In this document: piece after piece, positions 47,267 to 55,844 of the stretch
Position numbering within the stretch: position 1 is the first letter of the stretch
Layout of the letters: each line of letters opens with the position of its first letter
From: CAYYYJ01 sp964476045
GTDB lineage: Archaea > Aenigmatarchaeota > Aenigmatarchaeia > QMZP01 > JACQNV01
NCBI GenBank assembly: GCA_964476045.1
Contig: CAYYYJ010000002.1
Coordinates: 1-58,939 of the forward strand
Direction: 5' to 3'
DNA length: 58,939 bases
Notes under the pieces: model-generated
What the model was told of the DNA's origin: nothing
The model's input: the letters and a program-made list of their open reading frames with translations, nothing else
Database searches by the model: none
Translations under genes and position numbers: made by a program

Positions 47267-48427
47267 TTATTCGCTTAACCCTATTAGTTTTCTAGCTAGT
47301 TTCCCAGGATCATGTCTTAATAATCGAGACCTGCTTTCTGTACCGCTTATGAAATCTCCAGTTATGGGTTTTGATCCTAGTCTCTCCAATCCATCAGTAT
47401 CAACAGTGACAGGATATTTCTGTTCTCGAGCGTATGCAGCTAAAAGTTCTGGAGAAACATCAGTATTCGTATTACAAACAACAAAGTCAACAGGTCCAAT
47501 ATGATTTCTGACCCTTTCTAAGTGTCCTGAAGTTGTAAGTCCATTAGTCTCACCATGTTTCGTAACAAGATTGCAAACATAAACAACAATTGCACCTCTT
47601 TTTCTGGCCTCTGCAACAGCTTCAGGAAAACCATTCACAATAGTATTTGGTAGTACTGAAGTCCATAGATCTCCAGGGCCCATCACAATCGTATCTGCTT
47701 CTATAAGCGCATCTTCAGCTTGATAATATAATTCGGCTGGCCTCTGAGAGTCTTGCCTAAAAAGAGTAATCCTCTTGATAGGCCTTCTAGGCTCATGTCT
47801 AGGTACATCAATTCTATGTTCCCCATCAACCCTTTCCCCTGTATCCAGCTCAGCAATCAGAGTCACATCATTTATCGTTACAGGCAAAACCTTACCCCTG
47901 ATGTCTAACATCCTTGAGGCTTTTTCAAGCCCAGGCCCATAACCCCCTGTTATTTCGATCAGTGCTGTGAGTATAAGATTCCCTAGGGCATGCCCTTCGA
48001 CAGGATCGTTCTCTCTAAAACCATATTTTCGAAGTCTCCTGGCCAGGCTTTCTCCTAAAATATTTTGATCAAAAAGTTGGCCTAGTTTTCCAGTATAGTC
48101 TCTGTCAGGTCCTTGCATATCAGACAAAGCTCTAAGTAAGAGTTTCTCTACTGTCTGATCTCTCAAATAGCCCTCCCCTATTAATCTATACTCGAAAATT
48201 CTTGCGAGTTTGTTTTGTTCTTCTGCTAAAGAACAAAGAACTTTTCTCGCATCCCCGACAGCAGGAATTCTGTGGTAATTTCTAATCCTTCCTGTGCTAC
48301 CGCCCTCATCGGCCGTGGTTACTATCGCTGTTGGATACATTCCCTGGCCTTTTAATCCTGTACAAACAGTAGATGTCCCGCCACCTCCACCAACCACAAC
48401 AAATCTTTTCCCTACATATTCTACCAT
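47267..48427 (-). CDS. YvcK/CofD-family protein
   Basis: From ATG 48427 the 386-residue protein begins MVEYVGKRFVVVGGGGGTSTVCTGLK. It has TTADEGGSTGRIR, PAVGDARKVLCSLA, HALGNLILTALIEITGGYGPGLE, and MGPGDLWTSVLPNTIVNGFPEAV, all characteristic of YvcK (UDP-GlcNAc-binding growth regulator) and the related CofD 2-phospholactate transferase. The length and GDLWTSVLPN motif favour YvcK-like over CofD. An upstream ATG at 48502 would add 25 residues that overlap the divergent UbiA promoter. Role uncertain: gluconeogenic or cell-envelope control. Confidence 0.85.
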   Translation of the reverse strand: MVEYVGKRFVVVGGGGGTSTVCTGLKGQGMYPTAIVTTADEGGSTGRIRNYHRIPAVGDARKVLCSLAEEQNKLARIFEYRLIGEGYLRDQTVEKLLLRALSDMQGPDRDYTGKLGQLFDQNILGESLARRLRKYGFRENDPVEGHALGNLILTALIEITGGYGPGLEKASRMLDIRGKVLPVTINDVTLIAELDTGERVDGEHRIDVPRHEPRRPIKRITLFRQDSQRPAELYYQAEDALIEADTIVMGPGDLWTSVLPNTIVNGFPEAVAEARKRGAIVVYVCNLVTKHGETNGLTTSGHLERVRNHIGPVDFVVCNTNTDVSPELLAAYAREQKYPVTVDTDGLERLGSKPITGDFISGTESRSRLLRHDPGKLARKLIGLSE

Positions 48428-48505
48428 AAACAAGATGTCACAAAAACTTTTAAATTGCTTTCCCCATATCCAAGATATATTTATAATCACAGAAGAATAC
48501 AAATT

Positions 48506-49405
48506 ATGAAAGTCTATCTTACAATCCTCCGTCCTGGAAATTGCCTGATGTCAATAATCGCTGTCCTGATAGGCAGTTTCTTGATCCTCAAAACTTTTAA
48601 TCCAACTATCCTCTTGGCTTCGATAGCAGTCTTCCTAATCACAGGGGCAGGAAATGTGATAAATGATTACGTTGACATAGACGCCGATAAGGTCAACAGG
48701 CCGAAGAGGCCAATCCCGTCAGGCAAAATAAAACCAAAAACAGCTTTAGTATATTCAGTTATTTTATTTGGAATCGGATTAGCTCTATCTTTTTTCACAA
48801 CATGGTTTGCGTTCAGCCTGGCTTTAATCAACAGCTTCCTTCTGGTCGCCTACTCCTTCTCACTCAAAGAAAAAATGTTTTTAGGAAATGCTGTCGTCTC
48901 CTATCTAGTCGGCTCAACCTTCCTCTTCGGCAGCCTCGCTGTAATATCTGCAGTTACCCCAACTGTCTTGGTCCTTCCTCTCCTTCTAATGCTACTCGCA
49001 ACCCTCTCCAATTTCAGCAGAGAAATCGTCAAAACCTTAGAAGATTTAGAAGGAGACAAGCTAGCCTTTATCAAAAAAGTTGTCCAAAAAGCGAAAGCAA
49101 AAATCCTCCAGAAATTCAAAATAGAAAAAGAAAACGTAAAGCTAAGATATAGTGAAAGGTTCACAGCATCTATTGCTGTCCTCAGCCTGATAATTGTAAT
49201 AGCAATAAACCCTCTGCCTTACCTATTAGGGCTTTTCGGGATCTCCTATCTTTTTGTTGTTATCCCAACAGATCTAGTATTCCTATACGCAATTTCGTCC
49301 TTACTCCTCTCCAAAAACAAGAAAAAATATTCTAAAGCCAGCAAGCTGATAAAGATAGGGATGTTCCTGGGTTTAATATCCTACATTGTAGGTATAGTAT
49401 TTTAG
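48506..49405 (+). CDS. UbiA prenyltransferase, probable DGGGP synthase
   Basis: From ATG 48506 the 299-residue membrane protein has about eight hydrophobic helices. The first Asp-rich motif is NVINDYVDIDADKVNRPKRPIPSG (about 48-71), and the second lies in REIVKTLEDLEGDK (about 175-188). These bind prenyl diphosphate-Mg. In archaea this family makes digeranylgeranylglyceryl phosphate, the second ether bond of membrane lipids. A TATATTTATAAT tract 20-32 bases upstream gives a leaderless start and argues against the longer frame starting at 48455. Confidence 0.9.
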   Translation: MKVYLTILRPGNCLMSIIAVLIGSFLILKTFNPTILLASIAVFLITGAGNVINDYVDIDADKVNRPKRPIPSGKIKPKTALVYSVILFGIGLALSFFTTWFAFSLALINSFLLVAYSFSLKEKMFLGNAVVSYLVGSTFLFGSLAVISAVTPTVLVLPLLLMLLATLSNFSREIVKTLEDLEGDKLAFIKKVVQKAKAKILQKFKIEKENVKLRYSERFTASIAVLSLIIVIAINPLPYLLGLFGISYLFVVIPTDLVFLYAISSLLLSKNKKKYSKASKLIKIGMFLGLISYIVGIVF

Positions 49406-49558
49406 AAATTATTATAAATGATCTTAACTTATTTCTTTAACTACAACTTTTTTTATAATATTTCTATAACTCAGTTTTTATCAAAAAGCTTATTTATAAA
49501 CTCTCTGTCCCCTCTAAATAAACAAAGTACATCAGAATACCCATCATTTTGTTTTGAT

Positions 49559-51682
49559 ATGTCAAACTCATCAGTTCTCTTAGATGATGTGCGGTCTTTA
49601 GGGATTTCCCCAGCCAAGCATACGATTTATGCTAATAGGGATCTCAGATACTCGGATCAAGATCCTACAGGATATCCAAAACTCAGAGAAAACAGAGACG
49701 GAACTGTTTCTTTCGGAACACCTTTTAGGCTGCCAGATGTTTATAGAAGGGAAATAGACAGGCGCCACAGGGAAGTTCCAGAACAAGAACCTGTGCAAGA
49801 AGAAACAAGGCATCCAGCAAGAAAACTTTATAGCTCTAGATCTTCAGGAAAGGTAGCTGCCGCTATCTTACCCATAATCGCTACAGCATTAGCTGCCACC
49901 CCTATCATAATCAGCCAGAACCAAAACCCACGAAACAAAAGAATCGTAGTTTCAGCAAGAGCAGAACAAAACGGTAGACCAATAAACTATAATCTAATCC
50001 TAGAAGGTCCTGAAGAGGTACCCCAAGGCGAAACACCTACCTATACGATGAGGTTAGAAACAGATGGTCTTATTCATTATGTATTTTCAGCTGCAGCAAT
50101 CTCTCCAGACAAAAATGGGAATTTCGGTGAAGTTAGATCCTTTAAGACTTATCCTAATTCCTCTGGAAGAAAACCAATGGACTGGAGGGCCCCGCATTTT
50201 CTGGATCCTATGAAAGGCGATCCAAGATATAAGGCAGCAGAAGAAGGCCTGCAAAAAGTTCGAGATGAGTTGGCTAAATTGGCAGATGAAGGCGGAAAAT
50301 TACTAAGAAAGGTGGGCGCTGATCCAGATATGCTTCTTGCTGACAACAGATTTGTTGCCAAAGCATCGGAGTATAGGCCTCTTGTTTTCTGGGATAAAAA
50401 AGCAAAGTGTATTCAAATTTTTAATTCAGCTTACTCTGACGGATCAGAGATTATTGGCTGGTCAGCAGTCGAGCATGAATTGCCTATTGAAGTTTTGGAT
50501 AATCTGAACTTCACCGTTTTTGCGTATCCAAGCCCTGAACCTGTTCAGGTCGACTACAAAAAACTAGCAGCTAGTATGAAAATAAAGGCCAAAAAGAAAG
50601 AAGAGCCTCCACAAAAAACCACGAGAACAATTTCAGCTTCTACTGAAAAAGAAATAGAAAAACCTTCAGGTGACACACACCTGTTGAAAACATACACAGG
50701 CAAGGTAGGTGGAGACAGAGAACCCGTTGTTCTTGAGATTTATTCAGATCACGCCGAACTTACTTTGTCTAACAACGGATCGCGGATTGTTTATACTGAT
50801 GACGGTCCAAATGGCCACTTTGATAGAATGACTATAAATGTGACAGGGAAACCTGTTGAATCTAGAGATTTTTCACAGTGGGAAAGAAAAGGAGGCGAAC
50901 TCTCGAGGAGAGCAGAAATATTTTCCCAGGTAGCATCTAACCAATTGTCGATAGAAGCTTTCGGAAAACCCCTTTTTGCCATTCTAGCTGAGGTTTTAGA
51001 CAGTCCAGATGGAAAAGCTATAAATAGAACAGAACTCGCAGATAAGGAGTCTCCACGAAATCGAGAACCAAAAAAAGACAATGACAAGATCCTGGAAACT
51101 TTTGAAGTAAAGCTATCAGGCTATGATGTAACTAATGTAAAAATCACTCTTTTTCCCAATAGATCTGTTTTAGAATATGATGATACAGATGGACGCAAAA
51201 CTCGTGTAACTGATTACGGGCCTGACAAAGTTTTCGATGAAGGATCACAAACAGATGGGACCGGAAATACTATAGAGAGAAATCTGGCTGAGGAGAGGAG
51301 AACAGGGAAAAAGCCAGACGGGAGAGAATCTGATGCAGGAAAACTTTCCAACGAGTCGAATAATGTAATAGTCCACGCCCTTACTAACGCGATAATCGAT
51401 AGAAATAAGGCAAGATTTAGGGGAGTAATTGCAGCTTCAGGATATGCAAGAAAATTTAATGAAGCTTTTAGAGGCATTGGTTTCGAAATGGAGGAAACTG
51501 CGCCGAGTGATAGACCAGCTGATGCTGATATAGAAGATTTAAAGATTTTTGGTCTGTACAAATCAGAAGTAATAGCCATGCTAGATCAAAAAAGACGCGA
51601 AGGGGTGAGAAGCCAACCTGGTTTTCAATTTCCTGGAAATTTTGGAGGTTTAGATAGCATTCCCGACAGGTTTGGAAGATAA
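49559..51682 (+). CDS. large anchored protein with two similar beta modules
   Basis: From ATG 49559 the protein (707 residues) has a basic cytoplasmic N-terminus, one membrane helix (AAILPIIATALAATPIIIS, about 100-118) and a large outer region. Two segments look homologous: about 375-430 (KTYTGKVGGDREPVVLEIYSDHAELTLSNNGSRIVYTDDGP) and about 512-570 (ETFEVKLSGYDVTNVKITLFPNRSVLEYDDTDGRKTRVTDYGP). An earlier in-frame ATG 49418 would add an unrelated hydrophobic stretch in the promoter area. Lys/Glu-rich linkers separate domains. Not recognised; probably a surface protein. Confidence 0.65.
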   Translation: MSNSSVLLDDVRSLGISPAKHTIYANRDLRYSDQDPTGYPKLRENRDGTVSFGTPFRLPDVYRREIDRRHREVPEQEPVQEETRHPARKLYSSRSSGKVAAAILPIIATALAATPIIISQNQNPRNKRIVVSARAEQNGRPINYNLILEGPEEVPQGETPTYTMRLETDGLIHYVFSAAAISPDKNGNFGEVRSFKTYPNSSGRKPMDWRAPHFLDPMKGDPRYKAAEEGLQKVRDELAKLADEGGKLLRKVGADPDMLLADNRFVAKASEYRPLVFWDKKAKCIQIFNSAYSDGSEIIGWSAVEHELPIEVLDNLNFTVFAYPSPEPVQVDYKKLAASMKIKAKKKEEPPQKTTRTISASTEKEIEKPSGDTHLLKTYTGKVGGDREPVVLEIYSDHAELTLSNNGSRIVYTDDGPNGHFDRMTINVTGKPVESRDFSQWERKGGELSRRAEIFSQVASNQLSIEAFGKPLFAILAEVLDSPDGKAINRTELADKESPRNREPKKDNDKILETFEVKLSGYDVTNVKITLFPNRSVLEYDDTDGRKTRVTDYGPDKVFDEGSQTDGTGNTIERNLAEERRTGKKPDGRESDAGKLSNESNNVIVHALTNAIIDRNKARFRGVIAASGYARKFNEAFRGIGFEMEETAPSDRPADADIEDLKIFGLYKSEVIAMLDQKRREGVRSQPGFQFPGNFGGLDSIPDRFGR

Positions 51683-51685
51683 TTT

Positions 51686-51751
51686 ATGCCAAGAGCAAAA
51701 TTAGCTGCAGTGGCTGCCAGTGTTGGGTTGGTTTCTGCAACCCTGTCTTGA
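51686..51751 (+). pseudogene. signal-peptide-like stub
   Basis: An ATG 4 bases after the previous stop codon encodes MPRAKLAAVAASVGLVSATLS and stops at TGA 51749-51751. It resembles the start of another exported protein like those nearby and may be a truncated gene. Low confidence. Confidence 0.2.
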
Positions 51752-51835
51752 AAATTTATAGTGTCAGTCTTGCCGCTGCAGAGAAGACGCCCCCTGCAAA
51801 TCACTTTTTCTTTCCGGATAACTTTATATATCACA

Positions 51836-51853
51836 TGTTACAATAATGTAATA
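51836..51853. promoter_or_regulatory. TTACA-ATAA-TGTAA palindrome at the MNT/HEPN promoter
   Basis: TTACAATAATGTAA (51838-51851) lies between the TATA box (TTTATATAT, 51823-51831) and the first ATG (51855). ATGTTACAA occurs twice around it. It is a candidate autoregulatory site for the wHTH-containing MNT protein. Confidence 0.45.
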
Positions 51854-51854
51854 T

Positions 51855-52394
51855 ATGTTACAAAAAAGTAGTATGGATAAGATCCTGGAGGTTTTTTTCA
51901 TCAACCCAACAAAACCCCACTATTTAATTGATATCAGCAGGAAAATACAGTTGGCTCACACGTCGGTGAAAAGGGATCTTGACAATCTGGTCAATCTGGG
52001 AATTATCACGGAATCCATAGAGAAAAGGGGGAAAAGAAAATTCCCTGTTTATAAATCCAACCTTAATAGTAAGTTATTTAAAAAATACAAAATCATGTAC
52101 AATTTTAATTCTATTCTCGAATCTAAGATTGCGGAATTTATATGGGAGAAGCTTGCCCCTAAATCGATTGTGCTTTTTGGAAGTTATTCAAGAGGCGAAG
52201 ACATAGAGGACAGTGACATAGACATCTTTGTCGAATGTAAAAAAGACAATATGGACCTTAAATCCTTTGAAAAAAAACTCGGCAGGAAAATAGAGCTGCA
52301 TTTCAATGAAAGCTTCAGATCATACAGCAAGGAGCTAAAAAACAATATTATCAATGGAATTGTAATAAGCGGATTCTTGGAGGGCTTTAAATGA
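51855..52394 (+). CDS. wHTH-nucleotidyltransferase (MNT) antitoxin, pair 1
   Basis: The 179-residue protein has an N-terminal winged helix (ILEVFFINPTKPHYLIDISRKIQLAHTSVKRDLDNLVNLGIITE, about 10-53) and a minimal nucleotidyltransferase domain with IVLFGSYSRGEDIEDSDIDIFVECK (about 105-129; GSxxxG...DxD). MNT antitoxins AMPylate or bind the partner HEPN RNase. The start could be ATG 51873 (MDKILEV) because 51855 overlaps the repeated ATGTTACAA. It overlaps the HEPN gene by 4 bases. Confidence 0.85.
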   Translation: MLQKSSMDKILEVFFINPTKPHYLIDISRKIQLAHTSVKRDLDNLVNLGIITESIEKRGKRKFPVYKSNLNSKLFKKYKIMYNFNSILESKIAEFIWEKLAPKSIVLFGSYSRGEDIEDSDIDIFVECKKDNMDLKSFEKKLGRKIELHFNESFRSYSKELKNNIINGIVISGFLEGFK

Positions 52395-52807
52395 TTATAA
52401 ACATAAGGCCAGATAAAGAAAAAGCTGCTGCCCTAAAGAAAATGGCAGCGATAACAATGGAGAGGCTGGGAAAAACAGATGCAGAAAAATATCCCAGCAA
52501 CACACTCGTGGATTATTATGATATCATCCATAAACTAATGGAAGCCCTTACCTTGCGTGAAGGAATTAAGATAAAAGGCGAAGGCGCGCATCAGGAACTT
52601 ATAGATTTTCTTGCCAAGAACAAAGTTTTTGATGAGCAGTCAAGAGCCTTTCTGCAGCAAATGAGGGACATCAGAAACCAAATATCCTATGAGGGTTTCA
52701 TGGTGCATAACAACTATGTTACTCTGAATATGAAACAGATAAAATCTGTTATTAGCCTCCTGTTTGGCAGGCTCGAAAAAGAAAAGCCTGTTGAGCCCAA
52801 CAAATAA
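52391..52807 (+). CDS. HEPN-domain ribonuclease, pair 1
   Basis: The 138-residue helical protein is the partner of the MNT gene (ATGA overlap). HEPN RNases normally have an Rx4-6H motif; here the expected place reads MRDIRNQISYEGFMVH, so the RN is kept but the histidine position is Tyr, with a His six residues later. It may be a variant or inactive toxin. MNT-HEPN pairs act as toxin-antitoxin or defence modules. Confidence 0.8.
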   Translation: MIINIRPDKEKAAALKKMAAITMERLGKTDAEKYPSNTLVDYYDIIHKLMEALTLREGIKIKGEGAHQELIDFLAKNKVFDEQSRAFLQQMRDIRNQISYEGFMVHNNYVTLNMKQIKSVISLLFGRLEKEKPVEPNK

Positions 52808-52855
52808 AGCAGTCAATCTAACTGCTCTGCCTCAAGGAAAAGAAATCCGCATCTC

Positions 52856-54112
52856 TTATTTCTGTTTTCCCAAGAGAAACTTGAAAGCAGGCACCACTGA
52901 AATAGTTTTCCCGTCAAACCGCCTCTCGCCCGTCTTTTCATAAGAAACTATAATACCTTTATCAACTTTAAATCTATCCATAAATACCGAAAGCCCTTGG
53001 AAATCAGTTTTCCCATATTTGATTTCTATAGGGACGATTTTCCCATCTGCAAGCACCGCGTCAACCTCATTTTTATAAGGATCTCTCCAGAAAAATCCTG
53101 CATTTAGCTGATTCACAATCACGCATTCAAAAACTTTTGATCTCGAAAGATCGTCCCCTCTAAATACCATGTCAGGAGAGATAACTGTGGGATAATATTT
53201 CTTAAGTTTTCTTTCTGTTTTTCTCCTATTACCTGAGAAATTGTAAAGCTTTTTTATAAGGAAAGACTGTTCAAGATAAGAAAGATATTTTGAAAGCGTC
53301 TGCCTGGAAATGTGGAAATCGTTTCCAAGGCTTGACAAGTCAATCAACTGACCAGGCTCTTCCATGAAAATATTCAGAATAGATTCTATAACTGCGGGAT
53401 CGCTGACCTTGAAAAGCTTTGGTATGTCTTTGTACACAACTTTGTCTATTATGCTTTCTTTCACGTATTTTTTAATTATTTCCTTATCCCGGATTCCTAC
53501 AAGCTCAGGAAAACCAAGAGTATACAGAAATTCCTCGAACATCCTGAGCAGCTCTTTTTCGTATATATCTATTGGCCTAAACTCAACATTTTTAAAGACG
53601 AGGAATTCGCTGAAAGAAAGAGGTTCGACCTTAAATTCAAATATTCTCCCACCGAGCGTTTCTTTCGACTTGTTTTTTATGAAAAGGGATTCTGATCCAG
53701 AAATAACCACTTTCACATTACTAAACGCATCATAAACAGATTTTAATTTATCTTCCCATGAAGACAACTTTTGAATCTCGTCAAGGAGCAGCATGAATTT
53801 CCCTTTTCGAATATCCTTTCCAAAAAGCTGCTCATACTCTTTTATAACATCAGTTATTCCAATATCCTTGAATTCGTCAAAAGGGAAATAGATTATATCC
53901 TTTGGATCCAGACCAGCTTTAATCGCATCTTCAGCTAGTTTTAACATGATGGTCGTTTTCCCAACCCTTCTCAGGCCTGTCAGAGCTATTATCTGTTTAA
54001 GACCCATGAACTTCTGCAGTTTCTTATGAATCTCCCTCTCCTTGAATTCCAGTTTAAACAATTCTCTCCACCAAATATTCCTCTCGACGAGGATATCTCT
54101 AATTTGTGTCAT
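52856..54112 (-). CDS. AAA ATPase with DUF4143-type C-terminus
   Basis: The 418-residue protein belongs to the archaeal ATPase group: Walker A ALTGLRRVGKTTIMLKL (about 41-57), Walker B KFMLLLDEIQKL (about 105-116), sensor VVISGSESLFIKNKS, and a C-terminal DUF4143/nuclease-like domain with FWRDPYKNEVDAVLADGKIVPIEIKYG (about 337-363). The E-V-D...E-I-K pattern recalls restriction-endonuclease-like folds. It lies between two MNT/HEPN modules. Function unknown; such genes are common in DPANN and Thermococcales genomes as accessory genes. Confidence 0.85.
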   Translation of the reverse strand: MTQIRDILVERNIWWRELFKLEFKEREIHKKLQKFMGLKQIIALTGLRRVGKTTIMLKLAEDAIKAGLDPKDIIYFPFDEFKDIGITDVIKEYEQLFGKDIRKGKFMLLLDEIQKLSSWEDKLKSVYDAFSNVKVVISGSESLFIKNKSKETLGGRIFEFKVEPLSFSEFLVFKNVEFRPIDIYEKELLRMFEEFLYTLGFPELVGIRDKEIIKKYVKESIIDKVVYKDIPKLFKVSDPAVIESILNIFMEEPGQLIDLSSLGNDFHISRQTLSKYLSYLEQSFLIKKLYNFSGNRRKTERKLKKYYPTVISPDMVFRGDDLSRSKVFECVIVNQLNAGFFWRDPYKNEVDAVLADGKIVPIEIKYGKTDFQGLSVFMDRFKVDKGIIVSYEKTGERRFDGKTISVVPAFKFLLGKQK

Positions 54113-54247
54113 ATACAGTTAACCTATAATCGATTCTATGTTAATTATATATAACACGGTATTTATAAGCTTTGGGTTCAGTCCAAGCGTTTCTAATTGC
54201 CGCCGCAAAGATAGCTGTCTGGATTTTCTAGGGCAAAAACTTGTTTC

Positions 54248-54409
54248 CTATGATCTTTTCAACTTTTTCTTTTCTTCCGCATATTTGAAGTGACTTGCCA
54301 GCGTTTTCATGACTTCCAAAAATTGTACTTCTTCTCCAAGCAGTGGTGCGACATCACTATGATAAGCTGGCGAAGACCCAATTTTTTTCTGCTCCAATAT
54401 ACACCTCAC
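54248..54409 (-). CDS. small 53-residue protein, third gene of the MNT/HEPN operon
   Basis: A GTG at 54409 overlaps the HEPN stop codon (GTGA on the minus strand). It encodes 53 residues (MRCILEQKKIGSSPAYHSDV, then a charged helix ending EEKKKLKRS) with stop at 54248. The overlap and coding-like composition support a real gene coupled to the HEPN gene. No family recognised. The rest of 54113-54247 shows an AT-rich promoter for the AAA gene. Confidence 0.5.
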   Translation of the reverse strand: MRCILEQKKIGSSPAYHSDVAPLLGEEVQFLEVMKTLASHFKYAEEKKKLKRS

Positions 54410-54945
54410 TGACTTATCAGCTCATCTATCCTGTTTACAAAATCAGAGGCGTCTTTGCGTATTTCCTCAGCCTCTTCCCTAGTCAAAGATATGTCAACAA
54501 AGTATTGCGCCATTATCCTTCTCCTTTTAGCTGCCCTTATTTTTGAGACATATAGTTCCTCAAGGTTTCTTGCTCTTTTCAGGCTATCCATATACTTTTC
54601 TTCAAGCTCCCCTTTATGCACAAAGTTATGCCATAAGGCAAGTATTGTTGCTTTATGACTATCACTTTTAATTTCAATGCTAGCCAAAGCCGCCATGGCA
54701 GCATGGTACATTGAATAGTAAGATATGACAATAACCCAATCATAGCCTTCATATGCTTCGCTTATTTTCAGAAGTTTCTTTGCATCCCTTTCCTCTGAAA
54801 GGTTCCATAGAGCTGCAGCTGTCTCGAGATTGTGCCTGGCTTTATACATGAAATTTCCTGTAAGCCGTTTTATGCCCCCTGTTTTTGTCAATAAGCCTTT
54901 TCTCTCAAATTTTCTTATTTGGGCCTCTGCTTTTCTTATATCCAT
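54406..54945 (-). CDS. HEPN-domain protein (UPF0332-like), pair 2
   Basis: The 179-residue helical protein has the HEPN pattern: KARHNLETAAALWNL in the first half and WVIVISYYSMYHAAMAALAS around 73-92, then HNFVHKGELEEKYMDSLKRARNLEELYV. The RxxxH active site appears as ARHNLE/SMYHAA, less clear than in strict RNases. It ends with the small GTG gene overlapping its stop. It follows the MNT partner by 1 base. Confidence 0.82.
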   Translation of the reverse strand: MDIRKAEAQIRKFERKGLLTKTGGIKRLTGNFMYKARHNLETAAALWNLSEERDAKKLLKISEAYEGYDWVIVISYYSMYHAAMAALASIEIKSDSHKATILALWHNFVHKGELEEKYMDSLKRARNLEELYVSKIRAAKRRRIMAQYFVDISLTREEAEEIRKDASDFVNRIDELISQ

Positions 54946-54946
54946 T

Positions 54947-55555
54947 TCAGACCTCGCTTAACAATTCCCAGAAATGCTCAAAGCCGTGCAGTATTATTTT
55001 GTCTATAATGGCTTCTCTCACCACGTTCTGGTCTTTTGAGCCTGCCATTTTTTTAAACATTTCCTGATCAACAATCACAGGGTTTATTGCCTTTCCGTAC
55101 CTTGTTTCAAGTGTATTTAATTCTTCATGGACTGCCTCATCTTCCTTTTTCGACATTATAATCAGCAGATCAATGTCGCTTGCCTTTTTTTCCCTGCCTT
55201 TTGCATAGCTCCCGAACAGGACTATGGAATAAAGTGTTTTTGTTTTTTGTCCGAGCCTCTGGACAGCCTCTTCAAGCATTTTGGACAAAACCTTGTTTTT
55301 TGACAGGAATGCGTCTGTCTTTTTTTGGGAAGCAAGGGAGAGCAGAAGCCTGGCTTTCCTGTTTTCAATGTTTATCGAACAGATTGTAGACCTTCCAACT
55401 TTTTTGCTTATCAAGACATTTTCTTGTATCATCTTCTGGACATTTTTATAGAGGTAGCTGTATGTCAGCCCAAGATTTCTAGCCATCTCATTCATTGAGA
55501 TCCCCTTTTCATGGTCCTTTTCATATACCCCTATTATTTTCAGTTCAGTCTCCAT
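54947..55555 (-). CDS. wHTH-nucleotidyltransferase (MNT) antitoxin, pair 2
   Basis: The 202-residue protein has an N-terminal HTH (METELKIIGVYEKDHEKGISMNEMARNLGLTYSYLYKNVQKM) and a nucleotidyltransferase domain SIVLFGSYAKGREKKASDIDLLIIMSK (about 111-137; GSxxxG...DxD) with HGF near the C-terminus. It is the partner of the HEPN protein downstream. A perfect operator-like palindrome lies 10 bases upstream of its start codon. Confidence 0.87.
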   Translation of the reverse strand: METELKIIGVYEKDHEKGISMNEMARNLGLTYSYLYKNVQKMIQENVLISKKVGRSTICSINIENRKARLLLSLASQKKTDAFLSKNKVLSKMLEEAVQRLGQKTKTLYSIVLFGSYAKGREKKASDIDLLIIMSKKEDEAVHEELNTLETRYGKAINPVIVDQEMFKKMAGSKDQNVVREAIIDKIILHGFEHFWELLSEV

Positions 55556-55565
55556 AATCTCACCT

Positions 55566-55581
55566 GAGATAACATTATCTC
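55566..55581. promoter_or_regulatory. GAGATAA-CA-TTATCTC palindrome, operator of MNT/HEPN pair 2
   Basis: Perfect 7-bp inverted arms with a 2-base spacer lie just upstream of the MNT start (55555) and next to TATAAGATAA, a second partial half-site and possible TATA. Binding by the HTH domain would autoregulate the operon. Confidence 0.55.
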
Positions 55582-55844
55582 GTATAAGATAATGGAGAAT
55601 CTTGTATATATGCTTTCGGCATCTGCCAAATCTGCCGTTTAACTGATAGGCGGTTTTTTTGGCTAACTCAATGCGGTCTTGGGTTTTGTTTCCGTGGTTT
55701 GCGCTAAAATCTCTGTTATAATCCTTTTTATAATAAGGACCAAATTCTTTCTAACCCATAGGTGGGGTTTTTAGGTCTTGCAGGTAATCTATAAAAAACA
55801 GGGTAGCAAAAGCTATAGCTTTCTTGTCAGATCTTGTGATTATT

